Shown here piece by piece: positions 23,714 through 30,842 of a stretch of 34,270 bases of DNA. The stretch comes from Streptomyces flaveolus. GTDB taxonomy: Bacteria > Actinomycetota > Actinomycetes > Streptomycetales > Streptomycetaceae. The DNA is taken from the NCBI RefSeq assembly GCF_014648815.1, contig NZ_BMRV01000016.1, positions 151,397 through 185,666 on the forward strand, in the 5' to 3' direction. The first letter of the stretch is position 1. Each line of letters opens with the position of its first letter. The notes below the pieces were generated by a model that saw only the letters and a list, made by a program, of their open reading frames with translations, did no database searches and was not told where the DNA came from. The position numbers were made by a program, and so were the translations under genes.

Positions 23714-24550
23714 TCAGCTGTGCAGCACGCCCGTGCCGAGCAGCCCGAACAGCAGGACGCCGACCACGATCCGGTAGATCACGAAGGCGTCGAAGGAGTG
23801 CTTGGTGACGAACTTCAGCAGCCAGGCGATGGAGGCGTAGGCCACACCGAAGGACACGACCGTGCCGACGGCCAGCGGGGCCGCGCCCGCACCCGTGCCG
23901 AGGGCGTCCTTCAGCTCGTACAGACCGGCACCGGTCAGGGCGGGGATGCCGAGGAAGAAGGAGAGCCGGGTGGCGGCCACCCGGTCGAGGTCGAGCATCA
24001 GCGCGGTGGACATGGTGGCTCCGGAGCGGGAGAAGCCGGGGAAGAGCAGGGCGAGGATCTGGGAGCCGCCGACCAGCATGGCGTCCTTGAACGACGTGTC
24101 GTCCTCGCCCCTCTTGTGCCGGCCGGTCCGGTCCGCCACCCACATGACGGCGCTGCCGGCGATCAGCGAGCCCGCGACCACCCACAGCGAGGCGAGGGGC
24201 CCCTCGATCAGCGGCTTGGCCGCCAGGCCGACGACGACGATCGGGACGGTCGCGAGGATGACCCACCAGGCGAACTGGTAGTCGTGGTGGTAGCGCTCCT
24301 CCCGGTCTCTCAGACCGCGCAGCCAGGCGGAGACGATCCGCACGATGTCCTTGAAGAAGTAGACGAGCACGGCGGCGATCGCACCGACCTGGATGACGGC
24401 CGAGAAACCCACGACGGCGTCGTCGTCGACGGGGATGCCCATCAGCCCCTCGACGATCTTCAGGTGGCCGGTGGAGGAGACGGGCAGGAACTCGGTCACC
24501 CCCTCGACGGCTCCGAGGACGACGGCCTGGCCGATGCTGATGACGCTCAT
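23714..24550 (-). CDS. uppP: Undecaprenyl-diphosphatase (BacA/UppP)
   Basis: 278 residues, close to the 273 of E. coli UppP. Both active-site motifs are present: EGVTEFLPVSSTGHL at 16-30 and PGFSRSGATM at 171-180. About eight hydrophobic segments follow the BacA inverted-repeat topology. The enzyme removes a phosphate from undecaprenyl pyrophosphate, recycling the carrier lipid for peptidoglycan and wall-polymer synthesis; extra copies raise bacitracin tolerance. It lies 82 bases downstream of the crcB-DUF190-crcB genes on the same strand and may be partly co-transcribed with them. There is no strong Shine-Dalgarno before ATG 24550. Confidence 0.95.
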   Translation of the reverse strand: MSVISIGQAVVLGAVEGVTEFLPVSSTGHLKIVEGLMGIPVDDDAVVGFSAVIQVGAIAAVLVYFFKDIVRIVSAWLRGLRDREERYHHDYQFAWWVILATVPIVVVGLAAKPLIEGPLASLWVVAGSLIAGSAVMWVADRTGRHKRGEDDTSFKDAMLVGGSQILALLFPGFSRSGATMSTALMLDLDRVAATRLSFFLGIPALTGAGLYELKDALGTGAGAAPLAVGTVVSFGVAYASIAWLLKFVTKHSFDAFVIYRIVVGVLLFGLLGTGVLHS

Positions 24551-24632
24551 GGGATCCAGTTCTGCTCGGGACGGGCGCGGGACGACGGTCGCGGACGGGC
24601 CAGTCCTACTACACGCAGGTCAACGCGGCGTC

Positions 24633-25007
24633 TTACGCCCAGAGCGCGTCGGCCAGCGTCACCCCCGCGAAGGCCGCGCCGAGGCCGGCCGCCACGCTCG
24701 CCCCGACGTTGGCGGCGGCGTGCAGGCGGGCGCCCGTCCCGGTCAGCCGCAGCGTCTCGTAGGAGAAGGTCGAGTACGTCGTCAGGGCGCCGCACAGCCC
24801 GGTGCCGAGCAGCAGCTGGAGGTGGGAGGAGGCGGCTCCGGCGAGCACCGCGCCGGTCAGCACGCCGAGGACGAGGGAGCCGGCGACGTTCACCGTGAAG
24901 GTGCCCCAGGGGAAGACCGAGTCGTGCCGGGACTGCACGGCGCGGTCGGTGAGGTAGCGGAGCGGGGCGCCGACCATGGCACCCGCGACGACCAGCAGCC
25001 AGTTCAC
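24633..25007 (-). CDS. crcB: Fluoride channel CrcB/Fluc, subunit 1
   Basis: 124 residues from GTG at 25007. Fluc motifs: GAPLRY at 13-18, PWGTFTVNVAGS at 33-44 and the pore/Na-site TTYSTFSYE at 76-84, with four transmembrane helices. Fluc proteins are dual-topology dimers that let fluoride leave the cytoplasm. Where two short genes are adjacent they usually form a fixed-orientation heterodimer, here with the protein encoded at 25390-25854. The GTG overlaps the TGA of the DUF190 gene by 4 bases (GTGA), showing translational coupling. Confidence 0.94.
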   Translation of the reverse strand: MNWLLVVAGAMVGAPLRYLTDRAVQSRHDSVFPWGTFTVNVAGSLVLGVLTGAVLAGAASSHLQLLLGTGLCGALTTYSTFSYETLRLTGTGARLHAAANVGASVAAGLGAAFAGVTLADALWA

Positions 25008-25393
25008 GACGACTTCTTACCCTTCGGGTCCGTCCCACCCGGTCCCCCGGGTACCTCCTCGCGGCCGGCGTACCGGATGACCTCGCAGTCGTCGAGGATC
25101 ACCAGGCCCTCGGTGACGAGTTCGTCGAGCTGCGGCAGAAAGGCCCGTACGCGCTCCTCGGTGTCCACGATGACGACGGCCACCGGCAGGTCCTCGCTCA
25201 GGGACAGCAGCCGGGTGGTGTGGATCAGCGAGGAGGCGCCGAAGCCCTCGATGCCGCGGAAGACGCTCGCGCCGGCGAGGCCCGACCGGTGGGCCCGGTG
25301 GACGATCTCCGAGTACAGGGGCCGGTGGTGCCAGGTGTCGCTCTCGCCGACGAGGACGGTCACGCGCAGGGCGCTGCCGGTGAGCCGTGTCAT
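25004..25393 (-). CDS. DUF190 (PII-like) protein between the two crcB genes
   Basis: 129 residues from ATG at 25393. The core is a DUF190 ferredoxin-like fold: LRVTVLVGESDTWHHRPLYSEIVHRAHRSGLAGASVFRGIEGFGASSLIHTTRLLSLSEDLPVAVVIVDTEERV at about 8-80, resembling PII signalling proteins. A Gly/Pro/Lys-rich tail follows (REEVPGGPGGTDPKGKKSS). Family members are repeatedly encoded with crcB and are thought to regulate or sense, but the role is not established. It overlaps crcB on both sides by 4 bases (ATGA upstream, GTGA downstream), so all three proteins should be made in step. Confidence 0.93.
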   Translation of the reverse strand: MTRLTGSALRVTVLVGESDTWHHRPLYSEIVHRAHRSGLAGASVFRGIEGFGASSLIHTTRLLSLSEDLPVAVVIVDTEERVRAFLPQLDELVTEGLVILDDCEVIRYAGREEVPGGPGGTDPKGKKSS

Positions 25394-25854
25394 GGCTGCC
25401 TCCGCTTCAGGACGCGGCGGGTCGCCCATGCGGCGAGGGCGACCGCCGTGAGGGCCGCGAGCGGGGTCGCGGCGAGGTAGGCCAGGCCGGTGCGGGTGTG
25501 GCCGGTGGCGAACAGTTGCCGGCTGTCGACGGCGTAGGTGGAGAAGGTGGTGAAGCCGCCGAGCACGCCGGTGCCGAAGAAGGGCCTCACGAGGCGGTGG
25601 GCGGCCCACACGTCGGTGATGACGACCATGAACACGCCGATCACCGCGCAGCCGGTGACGTTGACCCAGAAGGTGGCCCAGGGGAAGCCGCCGGTGTGTG
25701 TGGGCCAGCCCAGGGATACCGCGTAGCGGGCGGTGGCGCCGATGCCGCCGCCGAGCGCCACGACCGCGACGACCGGCGCCTGCGTGCGTAGGCCCGGGCG
25801 CCGGGGCGCGGCGGGGCGTACACCGCCGAGGCTGTCCGTGTCCGGGGCTGTCAT
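25390..25854 (-). CDS. crcB: Fluoride channel CrcB/Fluc, subunit 2
   Basis: 154 residues from ATG at 25854, chosen because TAGGAG is 10 bases upstream; an in-frame start 48 bases earlier lacks one. After about 25 Pro/Arg-rich residues the Fluc core follows: GGGIGATARY at 35-44, FPWATFWVNVTG at 57-68, and GFTTFSTYAVD at 100-110, with four transmembrane helices. It is the first gene of the coupled crcB-DUF190-crcB operon, and its partner is the shorter CrcB encoded at 24633-25007. The leader upstream can fold so as to hide this gene's Shine-Dalgarno. Confidence 0.94.
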   Translation of the reverse strand: MTAPDTDSLGGVRPAAPRRPGLRTQAPVVAVVALGGGIGATARYAVSLGWPTHTGGFPWATFWVNVTGCAVIGVFMVVITDVWAAHRLVRPFFGTGVLGGFTTFSTYAVDSRQLFATGHTRTGLAYLAATPLAALTAVALAAWATRRVLKRRQP

Positions 25855-25864
25855 GGTCGTGCGT

Positions 25865-25956
25865 CTCCTACTCGCCGGGCATGGGGGTGCCCCCGTTCGC
25901 AAGTAGGGACCGTTGGCGGCATCTGCCGCGGTTCGGGTACGGCGGGCCCCACCGCC
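25865..25956 (-). promoter_or_regulatory. Fluoride-riboswitch-like leader of the crcB operon
   Basis: Minus strand, 5' to 3': stem 1 GGCG/CGCC (25953-25956 and 25941-25944) with loop GTGGGGCC; linker GTACCCGAA; stem 2 GCGGCA/TGCCGC (25916-25929); then CCCTAC (25903-25908), complementary to GTGGGG (25947-25952) of loop 1 as a pseudoknot with one G-U pair. The same CTAC begins CTACTTGC (25899-25906), which pairs over 8 bp with GCGAGTAG (25868-25875), the strand carrying the Shine-Dalgarno TAGGAG (25865-25870). The two folds exclude each other. Layout and gene fit the crcB (RF01734) riboswitch. The invariant GAUG and UGAUG segments are imperfect here (GGUG and CAACG), so the class is not proven. 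Confidence 0.5.
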
Positions 25957-26049
25957 GCGCCGCGCGCACCGGCGCGGCTGTCGGCCAGCCTAACGCCGGG
26001 CCCCCGTCCGGGTCACTTCGGGAGCGGTGCGGGGTCCGGGGGCGGAGCG

Positions 26050-26337
26050 CTACCAGCCCTTCTCGAACATGCGCGCCACTTCGGCGATCCGGACCTCGTC
26101 GCGCCGGTAGTAGGTGCGCCGGCGGATTCTGCTGGTGCGCAGCAGGCCGAGGGCGACGAGCAGGCGCAGGTGCCTCTTGGCCACCCGGCGGGGCACGCCG
26201 AGCCGGGCGGCGACGAGGTCCGCGCCGACGCCGTGCGCGAGGGCGTCCGGGCGGCGTTGCGGCGGGAAGTGCGCGACCGGATCCTTGAGCCACTCCAGGA
26301 TGTCGAGACGCGTGGTGTGCGCGGGAGTCCTCGGCAT
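26050..26337 (-). CDS. Small ArsR-like winged-helix regulator
   Basis: 95 residues from ATG at 26337, set by GGAGGGAGGG upstream. The reading frame stays open further upstream, but that part is the GH42 relic described at 26479-26799. The sequence begins HTTRLDILEWLKDPVAHFPPQ; the helix-turn-helix is GVGADLVAARLGVPRRVAKRHLRLLVALGLLRTSRIRRRTYYRRDEVRIAEV, and it ends ARMFEKGW. This is the pattern of small ArsR/HTH-20 repressors common in Streptomyces next to sugar or esterase genes. There is no metal-binding Cys pair, so it is probably not a metal sensor. Its original target may have been the decayed beta-galactosidase. Confidence 0.8.
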   Translation of the reverse strand: MPRTPAHTTRLDILEWLKDPVAHFPPQRRPDALAHGVGADLVAARLGVPRRVAKRHLRLLVALGLLRTSRIRRRTYYRRDEVRIAEVARMFEKGW

Positions 26338-26478
26338 CTCGCCCTCCCTCCGGGCCTTCCGTGCCGTGTCCCTCCACTGTCCCGCAGCGGGGGCTCCGCT
26401 GTCCGGGACTCCCGCCGCCGTGTCCGGTACCGGTCTCCTCCCCGGGGGCCGGGGAGGGAGGTCCAGCCGTCCAGGCGT

Positions 26479-26799
26479 ACGGGTGGAGACGTACCAGGCG
26501 GTGCCCTCGCCGCGGCGGTGGCGGCAGACGGCGGGCCTGCCCCAGGTCTCGTTGACGGCGTCGACCGTGCCGTACGTCGTCGCGAGCCGGCGGCGGAAGT
26601 GCGCGGCACAGGAGTCGCAGTAGCAGGCGGAGACGGGGACGCCGTGCTCGTTGTGGACGGCCCGGAGCGCCAGTGCCGGGTGGCCGCCGTAGCGCTCGCG
26701 CCCCCGGATCAGCGCGGAGATGGTCCGGGGGCTGCCGGCCCAGATCGGCGGCGAGGACCCGGCGGCCGTGATCCTCCCGGCGGAACTGGTGAGGCGCAA
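26479..26799 (-). pseudogene. Relic of a GH42 beta-galactosidase with large internal deletion
   Basis: The minus-strand frame encodes RYGGHPALALRAVHNEHG, CYCDSCAAHFRRRLATTYG and TVDAVNETWG, the acid/base-Glu (HNE-[YH]-G) region and the following helix of glycoside hydrolase family 42. Immediately after ETWG the frame continues RPAVCRHRRGEGTAWYVSTR, which resembles the C-terminal region of the same family, normally several hundred residues further on. The TIM-barrel remainder, trimerisation domain and nucleophile Glu are missing, and the N-terminus is degenerate before about 26710. No start or Shine-Dalgarno is evident. It is a decayed gene, joined in frame to the start region of the ArsR-like gene. 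Confidence 0.7.
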
Positions 26800-26855
26800 G
26801 TCGACCCAGGCGGTCCTGCCGGGGAAGGGCGGAACGATCCGTTCCTTGCACCCGC

Positions 26856-26874
26856 AGTAGTTGCACGATCAACG
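26856..26874. promoter_or_regulatory. Candidate MarR operator GTTG-N6-CAAC
   Basis: GTTG (26860-26863) and CAAC (26870-26873) flank CACGAT, about 30 bases upstream of a MarR gene start. TTGCAC also occurs as a direct repeat (26846-26851 and 26861-26866). The reverse strand reads GTGCAACTA here, the same nine bases found in the 38-bp palindrome before fadH. Confidence 0.4.
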
Positions 26875-26903
26875 AACGGTCCGTCCGGTGCTACCGTGCA
26901 GGT

Positions 26904-27296
26904 ATGGCAGCCAAGACGGCCGGGGCGCGGCTCGAGGAACGGTGGCGGGAGATCCTCTCGGTGCACGCGCGCACGATGTGCGAGATCGACCGCGTGCTGC
27001 ACCCGCACGGCTTGGGCGCGAGTGACTTCGAGGTGCTCGACATACTGGTGGCCGAGGCGCCGGAGGAAGGCTCCCAGTGCCGGGTGCAGAACCTGGTCGG
27101 CCGGGTCCACCTCAGTCAGAGCGCGTTGTCCCGGCTCATCGCCCGGCTGGAGAAGGACGGGCTGGTGGAGCGCTCCATGTGCGCGGAGGACCGGCGCGGT
27201 GTGTGGGTCGCCCTGACCCGCAAGGGCCGCGACCTGCACGCCGAGGTGCTGCCGCTGCAGCGGTCCGTACTGGCCCGCATGCTGGGCGACCACTAG
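26904..27296 (+). CDS. MarR-family transcriptional regulator
   Basis: 130 residues from ATG at 26904 with CAGG upstream. Winged helix: RVQNLVGRVHLSQSALSRLIARLEKDGLVERSMCAEDRRGVWVALTRKGRDLHAEVLP at about 60-117, with the DRRGVWVALT wing typical of MarR. The protein is at the short end of the family; the N-terminal dimer helix (LEERWREILSVHARTMCEIDRVL) is present. Cys in RTMCEID, QCRVQN and SMCAED could allow redox sensing, but their spacing matches no known sensor. No obvious target gene is adjacent: the neighbour upstream is a decayed gene on the other strand. Autoregulation through the inverted repeat upstream is likely. Confidence 0.92.
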   Translation: MAAKTAGARLEERWREILSVHARTMCEIDRVLHPHGLGASDFEVLDILVAEAPEEGSQCRVQNLVGRVHLSQSALSRLIARLEKDGLVERSMCAEDRRGVWVALTRKGRDLHAEVLPLQRSVLARMLGDH

Positions 27297-27365
27297 CCGT
27301 TCGTCGCCGGAGGCGGGCCGGCCCGGTGTCCCGTGCTGTCCGGGGGCGGGCCGGCTCCCGCATCC

Positions 27366-27767
27366 CTAGGGACGCGCCAGCAGGGTGCGCACACCGTCCG
27401 ACGTGAGCGTCAGGCGGTGCTCCGAGCCGGCGTCGATGGACAGCGACAGGTCGTCGGCCGGCCACTGCGCGGCGAGTGCGCCCAGCGGCACCATGCGGTA
27501 GCGCGAGACGTACGGCAGCAGGTCGGCCATCTCCAGCTCCGAGGTGAACACGGGCACCACCTGGCGGCCCCCCTGCTGCTCCAGCACCGGCAGGGCCAGC
27601 ATCCCGGGGTCGGCGGCGTCCTGCTCGTTCGCGTCGTCCGGTACCGGGACGAGCACGTCACTGCTCGCGAGGGTGTCGAGCGCCGCCGTGTTCTCGGTGT
27701 TCTCGGCGAGCGCGTCCAGTGCCCGCTGGGCGGGCGTGGTCGGGTGGTCGTTCGCGGGTGTCTCCAT
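27366..27767 (-). CDS. SseB N-terminal-domain protein
   Basis: 133 residues from ATG at 27767 (AGGGA 8 bases upstream). The sequence ALDALAENTENTAALDTLASSDVLVPVPDD...MLALPVLEQQGGRQVVPVFTSELEMADLLPYVSRYRMVPLGALAAQWPADDLSLSIDAGSEHRLTLTSDGVRTL follows the SseB N-terminal domain: LxxSxVLVPV, then VVPVFTSxxxL, and a final L-x-L-x-x-[DN]-x-G-x-x-x-x-L stretch. The name comes from a Salmonella type III protein, but in actinobacteria the domain is cytoplasmic and unrelated to secretion, with no known role. It converges with the MarR gene. Confidence 0.82.
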   Translation of the reverse strand: METPANDHPTTPAQRALDALAENTENTAALDTLASSDVLVPVPDDANEQDAADPGMLALPVLEQQGGRQVVPVFTSELEMADLLPYVSRYRMVPLGALAAQWPADDLSLSIDAGSEHRLTLTSDGVRTLLARP

Positions 27768-27929
27768 GGCAGATTCCCTGGTAGCGGCGGTGGGGTGGGG
27801 CCCGCGCGGATGATCGGCACGAGCGCGGTCCAGGCTCGCGTACCCGAACGCCCACGGCGCAATCATGTTCGGGGTCCATGCCCGCAGCACCGCAACCTTT
27901 TGGGCAATCGGGCTGTCTCACCCATAACC

Positions 27930-27939
27930 GAACATGTTC
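27930..27939. promoter_or_regulatory. 10-bp palindrome GAACATGTTC
   Basis: A perfect palindrome 16 bases upstream of the AMIN-like gene start. ATGTTC recurs about 70 bases upstream (near 27865). The position, close to the Shine-Dalgarno-like G run, could block translation or transcription start. No regulator is suggested. Confidence 0.25.
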
Positions 27940-27955
27940 ACCTCGGGGGGACATC

Positions 27956-28537
27956 ATGCGACGAACCAGTGCGGTACTGATCGCGGCCCTGCTCACGAGC
28001 AGCGCCCTGGGGACGGCCGCGGTCGCGGCGGACGCCGCCCCGGCCGCCACCACGCGGATCACGGCCTGCCCCACCGGCTGGGGCAGCCTCGCCAAGTCCC
28101 GTGCCACCGCGACGACCGTGCCGGTGCGGGACGTCAGGACCGGCCGGCACACGTGCTTCGACCGGATGACCGTCGACGTGCCGGGTGCGCGCGCCGGCGG
28201 TCTCGGCTACCGGGTCCGGTACGTCGACCGGCTCCATCAGGACGGCTCGGGCCGCCCGATCGCGGTCGGCGGCGGAGCCGTCCTGGAGATCCGGGTCGCC
28301 GCACCCGGATACCGGCCCGAGACCGGCGCTCCCACCTATCCCGGGCGGGCCGGCCGGCCGCTGCCGGGTGTGGACCTCGCGGGCTACCGCACCTTCCGGG
28401 ACACCCGCTTCGCCGGCAGCTTCGAGGGCGAGACGCAGATCGGGCTCGGTGTGCGGGCGCGGCTGCCGTTCCGGGTGCTGGTCCTGGACGGCCGCGTCGT
28501 GGTGGACGTCGCCCACACCTGGGGCGCCGGGCGCTGA
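27956..28537 (+). CDS. Secreted AMIN-like domain protein
   Basis: 193 residues from ATG at 27956 after a GGGGGG run. Signal peptide at 1-25 (MRRTSAVLIAALLTSSALGTAAVAADA). The mature protein has two Cys (ITACPTGWGSLAK and RHTCFDRMTVDV), likely a disulfide, then VPVRDVRTGRHTCFDRMTVDVPGARAGGLGYRVRYVDRL and PLPGVDLAGYRTFRDTRFAGSFEGETQIGLGVRARLPFRVLVLDGRVVVDVAHTW. This is the actinobacterial AMIN-like fold: an exported beta-rich domain thought to bind cell-wall glycans. No enzyme domain is attached. It converges with the SRPBCC gene. Confidence 0.83.
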   Translation: MRRTSAVLIAALLTSSALGTAAVAADAAPAATTRITACPTGWGSLAKSRATATTVPVRDVRTGRHTCFDRMTVDVPGARAGGLGYRVRYVDRLHQDGSGRPIAVGGGAVLEIRVAAPGYRPETGAPTYPGRAGRPLPGVDLAGYRTFRDTRFAGSFEGETQIGLGVRARLPFRVLVLDGRVVVDVAHTWGAGR

Positions 28538-28562
28538 CGGCGGTGCCGCCGCGGGCCGTCCC

Positions 28563-29033
28563 TCAGCCGGGCCGGCCCGCGGCCTCCACGAGCGCGGCCA
28601 GTTTCGCCAGGGCCATGCGGGTGCCCGTCTCGTTGTCCACGGCCGGCACCGCGTCGGGCAGCCCTTCGTGGACCACGGTGACGTCCGTGCCGCCGGCCAC
28701 GTCGGCGAGCGTGGTGGTCATCGTCATGGTGCCGGCGAAGGCGGGGTCCGCCGACTCGAACTCCAGCACCTCCACGACCCGTTCGTCGGGCACGAGCCGC
28801 GCGAAGCGCCCGTGGTAGGTGTCGGTGTGCGCGCCGGACTTTCCGGTGCCCGTCGCCGCCTCGTACGTGAGCGACACACGGAAGGTGCCGCCCTCCCGGG
28901 CGTCGAAGGTGTGGACCCGGGCCGTCATGTCGTCCGGCGTCCGCCAGGCCGCGACGGCGTCCGCGTCCAGCAGCGCGCGGTACACGGCCGCACGCGGGGC
29001 GTTCACGTGGCGGGTAACCCGTGTCGAGTGCAT
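28563..29033 (-). CDS. SRPBCC / AHSA1-like protein
   Basis: 156 residues from ATG at 29033 (an upstream start at 29102 would add 23 poor residues; neither has a clear Shine-Dalgarno). The START-like fold is shown by THVNAPRAAVYRALLDADAVAAWRTPDDMTARVHTFDAREGGTFRVSL at the front, YHGRFARLVPDERVVEVLEFESADPAFAGTMTMTTTLADVAGGTDVTVVHEGLP in the middle, and a long C-terminal helix (ETGTRMALAKLAALVEA). These proteins bind hydrophobic ligands or act as HSP90-ATPase-activator homologues. The role cannot be told from context. Confidence 0.87.
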   Translation of the reverse strand: MHSTRVTRHVNAPRAAVYRALLDADAVAAWRTPDDMTARVHTFDAREGGTFRVSLTYEAATGTGKSGAHTDTYHGRFARLVPDERVVEVLEFESADPAFAGTMTMTTTLADVAGGTDVTVVHEGLPDAVPAVDNETGTRMALAKLAALVEAAGRPG

Positions 29034-29159
29034 GGCACCACTGTTCGCCGCCGCCGGGATCCGGGCAAGCCCGCACACCGGCCGCCGGTTCAGGGCGTTC
29101 ACCCCGGTCCTCCGGCCCGGCCGGCGGCGGACCGGATCGGGCGTGATCCGGCACTCATC

Positions 29160-29210
29160 TGATCGACGAGGGGCCCACTTGATCGATCATAGGGGCGGTG
29201 GGGTTAGCAT
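29160..29210 (+). promoter_or_regulatory. Promoter region of the GAPDH gene with TGATCGA repeats
   Basis: TGATCGA occurs twice (from 29160 and from 29180), each followed by a GAGGGG/TAGGGG run; the second copy is part of a perfect 10-bp palindrome TGATCGATCA (29180-29189). TAGCAT (29205-29210) is a plausible -10 hexamer about 30 bases before the GTG start. The nearest -35-like TTGATC is 20 bases away, which is too far, so an activator may be needed. Confidence 0.3.
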
Positions 29211-29241
29211 ATGAGCGCCGCCTAGCTCGAAAGATAGAGAC

Positions 29242-30687
29242 GTGACTGTCAACGACGACTCGTTCACCAATTGGAAGAACCGCGAGGAGATCGCGGAATC
29301 GATGATCCCGATGATCGGGAAGCTGCACCGCGAGCGGGACGTCACCGTCCTGCTGCACAGCCGCTCCCTGGTGAACAAGTCGGTGGTCAGCATCCTCAAG
29401 ACGCACCGCTTCGCCCGGCAGATCGCCGGTGCGGAGCTGTCGGTCACCGAGACGCTCCCCTTCGTCCAGGCCCTCACCACGCTCGACCTCGGTCCCTCGC
29501 AGATCGACATCGGCATGCTGGCCGCGACCTACAAGGACGACGACCGCGGCCTGTCGGTGGCGGAGTTCACCGCCGAGGCCGTCGCCGGCGCCACCGGAGC
29601 GAACAAGATCGACCGCCGTGAGCCGCGCGACGTCGTCCTCTACGGCTTCGGCCGCATCGGCCGCCTCGTCGCCCGCCTGCTCATCGAGAAGGCCGGCTCG
29701 GGCAACGGCCTGCGGCTGCGCGCCATCGTCGTCCGGGGCGGTGGCGACCAGGATCTCGTCAAGCGGGCCTCGCTGCTGCGCCGCGACTCGGTGCACGGCC
29801 AGTTCCAGGGCACGATCACCGTAGACGAGGACAACAGCACGATCGTCGCCAACGGCAACGCGATCAAGGTGATCCACGCCGACGACCCGACGCAGGTCGA
29901 CTACACGGCGTACGGCATCAAGAACGCCATCCTCATCGACAACACCGGCAAGTGGCGCGACCGCGAGGGCCTGTCGAAGCACCTGCGCCCCGGCATCGAC
30001 AAGGTCGTCCTGACCGCGCCGGGCAAGGGCGACGTCCCGAACATCGTGCACGGCGTCAACCACGACACGATCAAGCCGGACGAGCAGATCCTGTCCTGCG
30101 CGTCCTGCACCACCAACGCGATCGTGCCGCCGCTGAAGGCGATGGCCGACGAGTACGGTGTGCTGCGCGGCCACGTGGAGACCGTCCACTCGTTCACGAA
30201 CGACCAGAACCTGCTGGACAACTACCACAAGTCGGACCGCCGCGGCCGGTCGGCGCCGCTGAACATGGTCATCACCGAGACCGGCGCCGCCTCCGCCGTC
30301 GCCAAGGCGCTCCCCGACCTCAAGGCGAAGATCACCGGCAGCTCGATCCGCGTCCCGGTGCCGGACGTCTCGATCGCGATCCTCAACCTCCAGCTGGCCC
30401 GTGAGACGACCCGCGAGGACGTCCTCGACCACCTGCGCGAGGTGTCGCTGACCTCGCCGCTCAAGCGCCAGATCGACTTCATCAGCGCCCCCGACGCGGT
30501 CTCCAGCGACTTCATCGGCTCGCGCCACGCCTCGATCGTCGACGCCGGCGCGCTCAAGGTCGAGGGCGACAACGCCATCCTCTACCTCTGGTACGACAAC
30601 GAGTTCGGCTACTCCTGCCAGGTCGTCCGCGTCGTCCAGCACGTTTCCGGGGTGGAGTACCCGACGTACCCGGCCCCGGCGGTCTGA
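29242..30687 (+). CDS. Glyceraldehyde-3-phosphate dehydrogenase, long form with N-terminal extension
   Basis: 481 residues from GTG at 29242. Residues 1-125 are an extension (WKNREEIAESMIPMIGKLHRERDVTVLLHSRSLVNKSVVSILKTHRFAR..) not found in the common 335-residue enzyme. The GAPDH proper begins with the NAD loop GFGRIG (135-140); ASCTTN carries the catalytic Cys289, and His316 (VHSFTN) lies 27 residues on, the normal Cys-His spacing. The C-terminus has WYDNEFGYSCQVV. This long type occurs as a second GAPDH in streptomycetes and some other bacteria. It may serve gluconeogenesis or a particular growth phase, but this is inference. A very strong terminator follows. Confidence 0.95.
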   Translation: MTVNDDSFTNWKNREEIAESMIPMIGKLHRERDVTVLLHSRSLVNKSVVSILKTHRFARQIAGAELSVTETLPFVQALTTLDLGPSQIDIGMLAATYKDDDRGLSVAEFTAEAVAGATGANKIDRREPRDVVLYGFGRIGRLVARLLIEKAGSGNGLRLRAIVVRGGGDQDLVKRASLLRRDSVHGQFQGTITVDEDNSTIVANGNAIKVIHADDPTQVDYTAYGIKNAILIDNTGKWRDREGLSKHLRPGIDKVVLTAPGKGDVPNIVHGVNHDTIKPDEQILSCASCTTNAIVPPLKAMADEYGVLRGHVETVHSFTNDQNLLDNYHKSDRRGRSAPLNMVITETGAASAVAKALPDLKAKITGSSIRVPVPDVSIAILNLQLARETTREDVLDHLREVSLTSPLKRQIDFISAPDAVSSDFIGSRHASIVDAGALKVEGDNAILYLWYDNEFGYSCQVVRVVQHVSGVEYPTYPAPAV

Positions 30688-30705
30688 TCCGCAGGACGGC
30701 GCATA

Positions 30706-30750
30706 CGCGCGAGGGGCGGCGGGAGTTCTTCTCCCGCCGCCCCTCGCGCG
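30706..30750 (+). terminator. Strong intrinsic terminator after the GAPDH gene
   Basis: Two 20-base arms (30706-30725 and 30731-30750) are perfectly complementary, almost all G/C, around a 5-base loop TTCTT, starting 19 bases after the GAPDH stop. No T-tract follows, as is common in Streptomyces. It should isolate the GAPDH unit from the next gene. Confidence 0.85.
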
Positions 30751-30842
30751 TGCGGGACGACGGCACTGTGCGCGCCCGCCGCCGGCGACACGGGACCGCG
30801 CCGGTGGGTGGCGGGTGGCCGGCGGGAACGACAATGGGGGCC

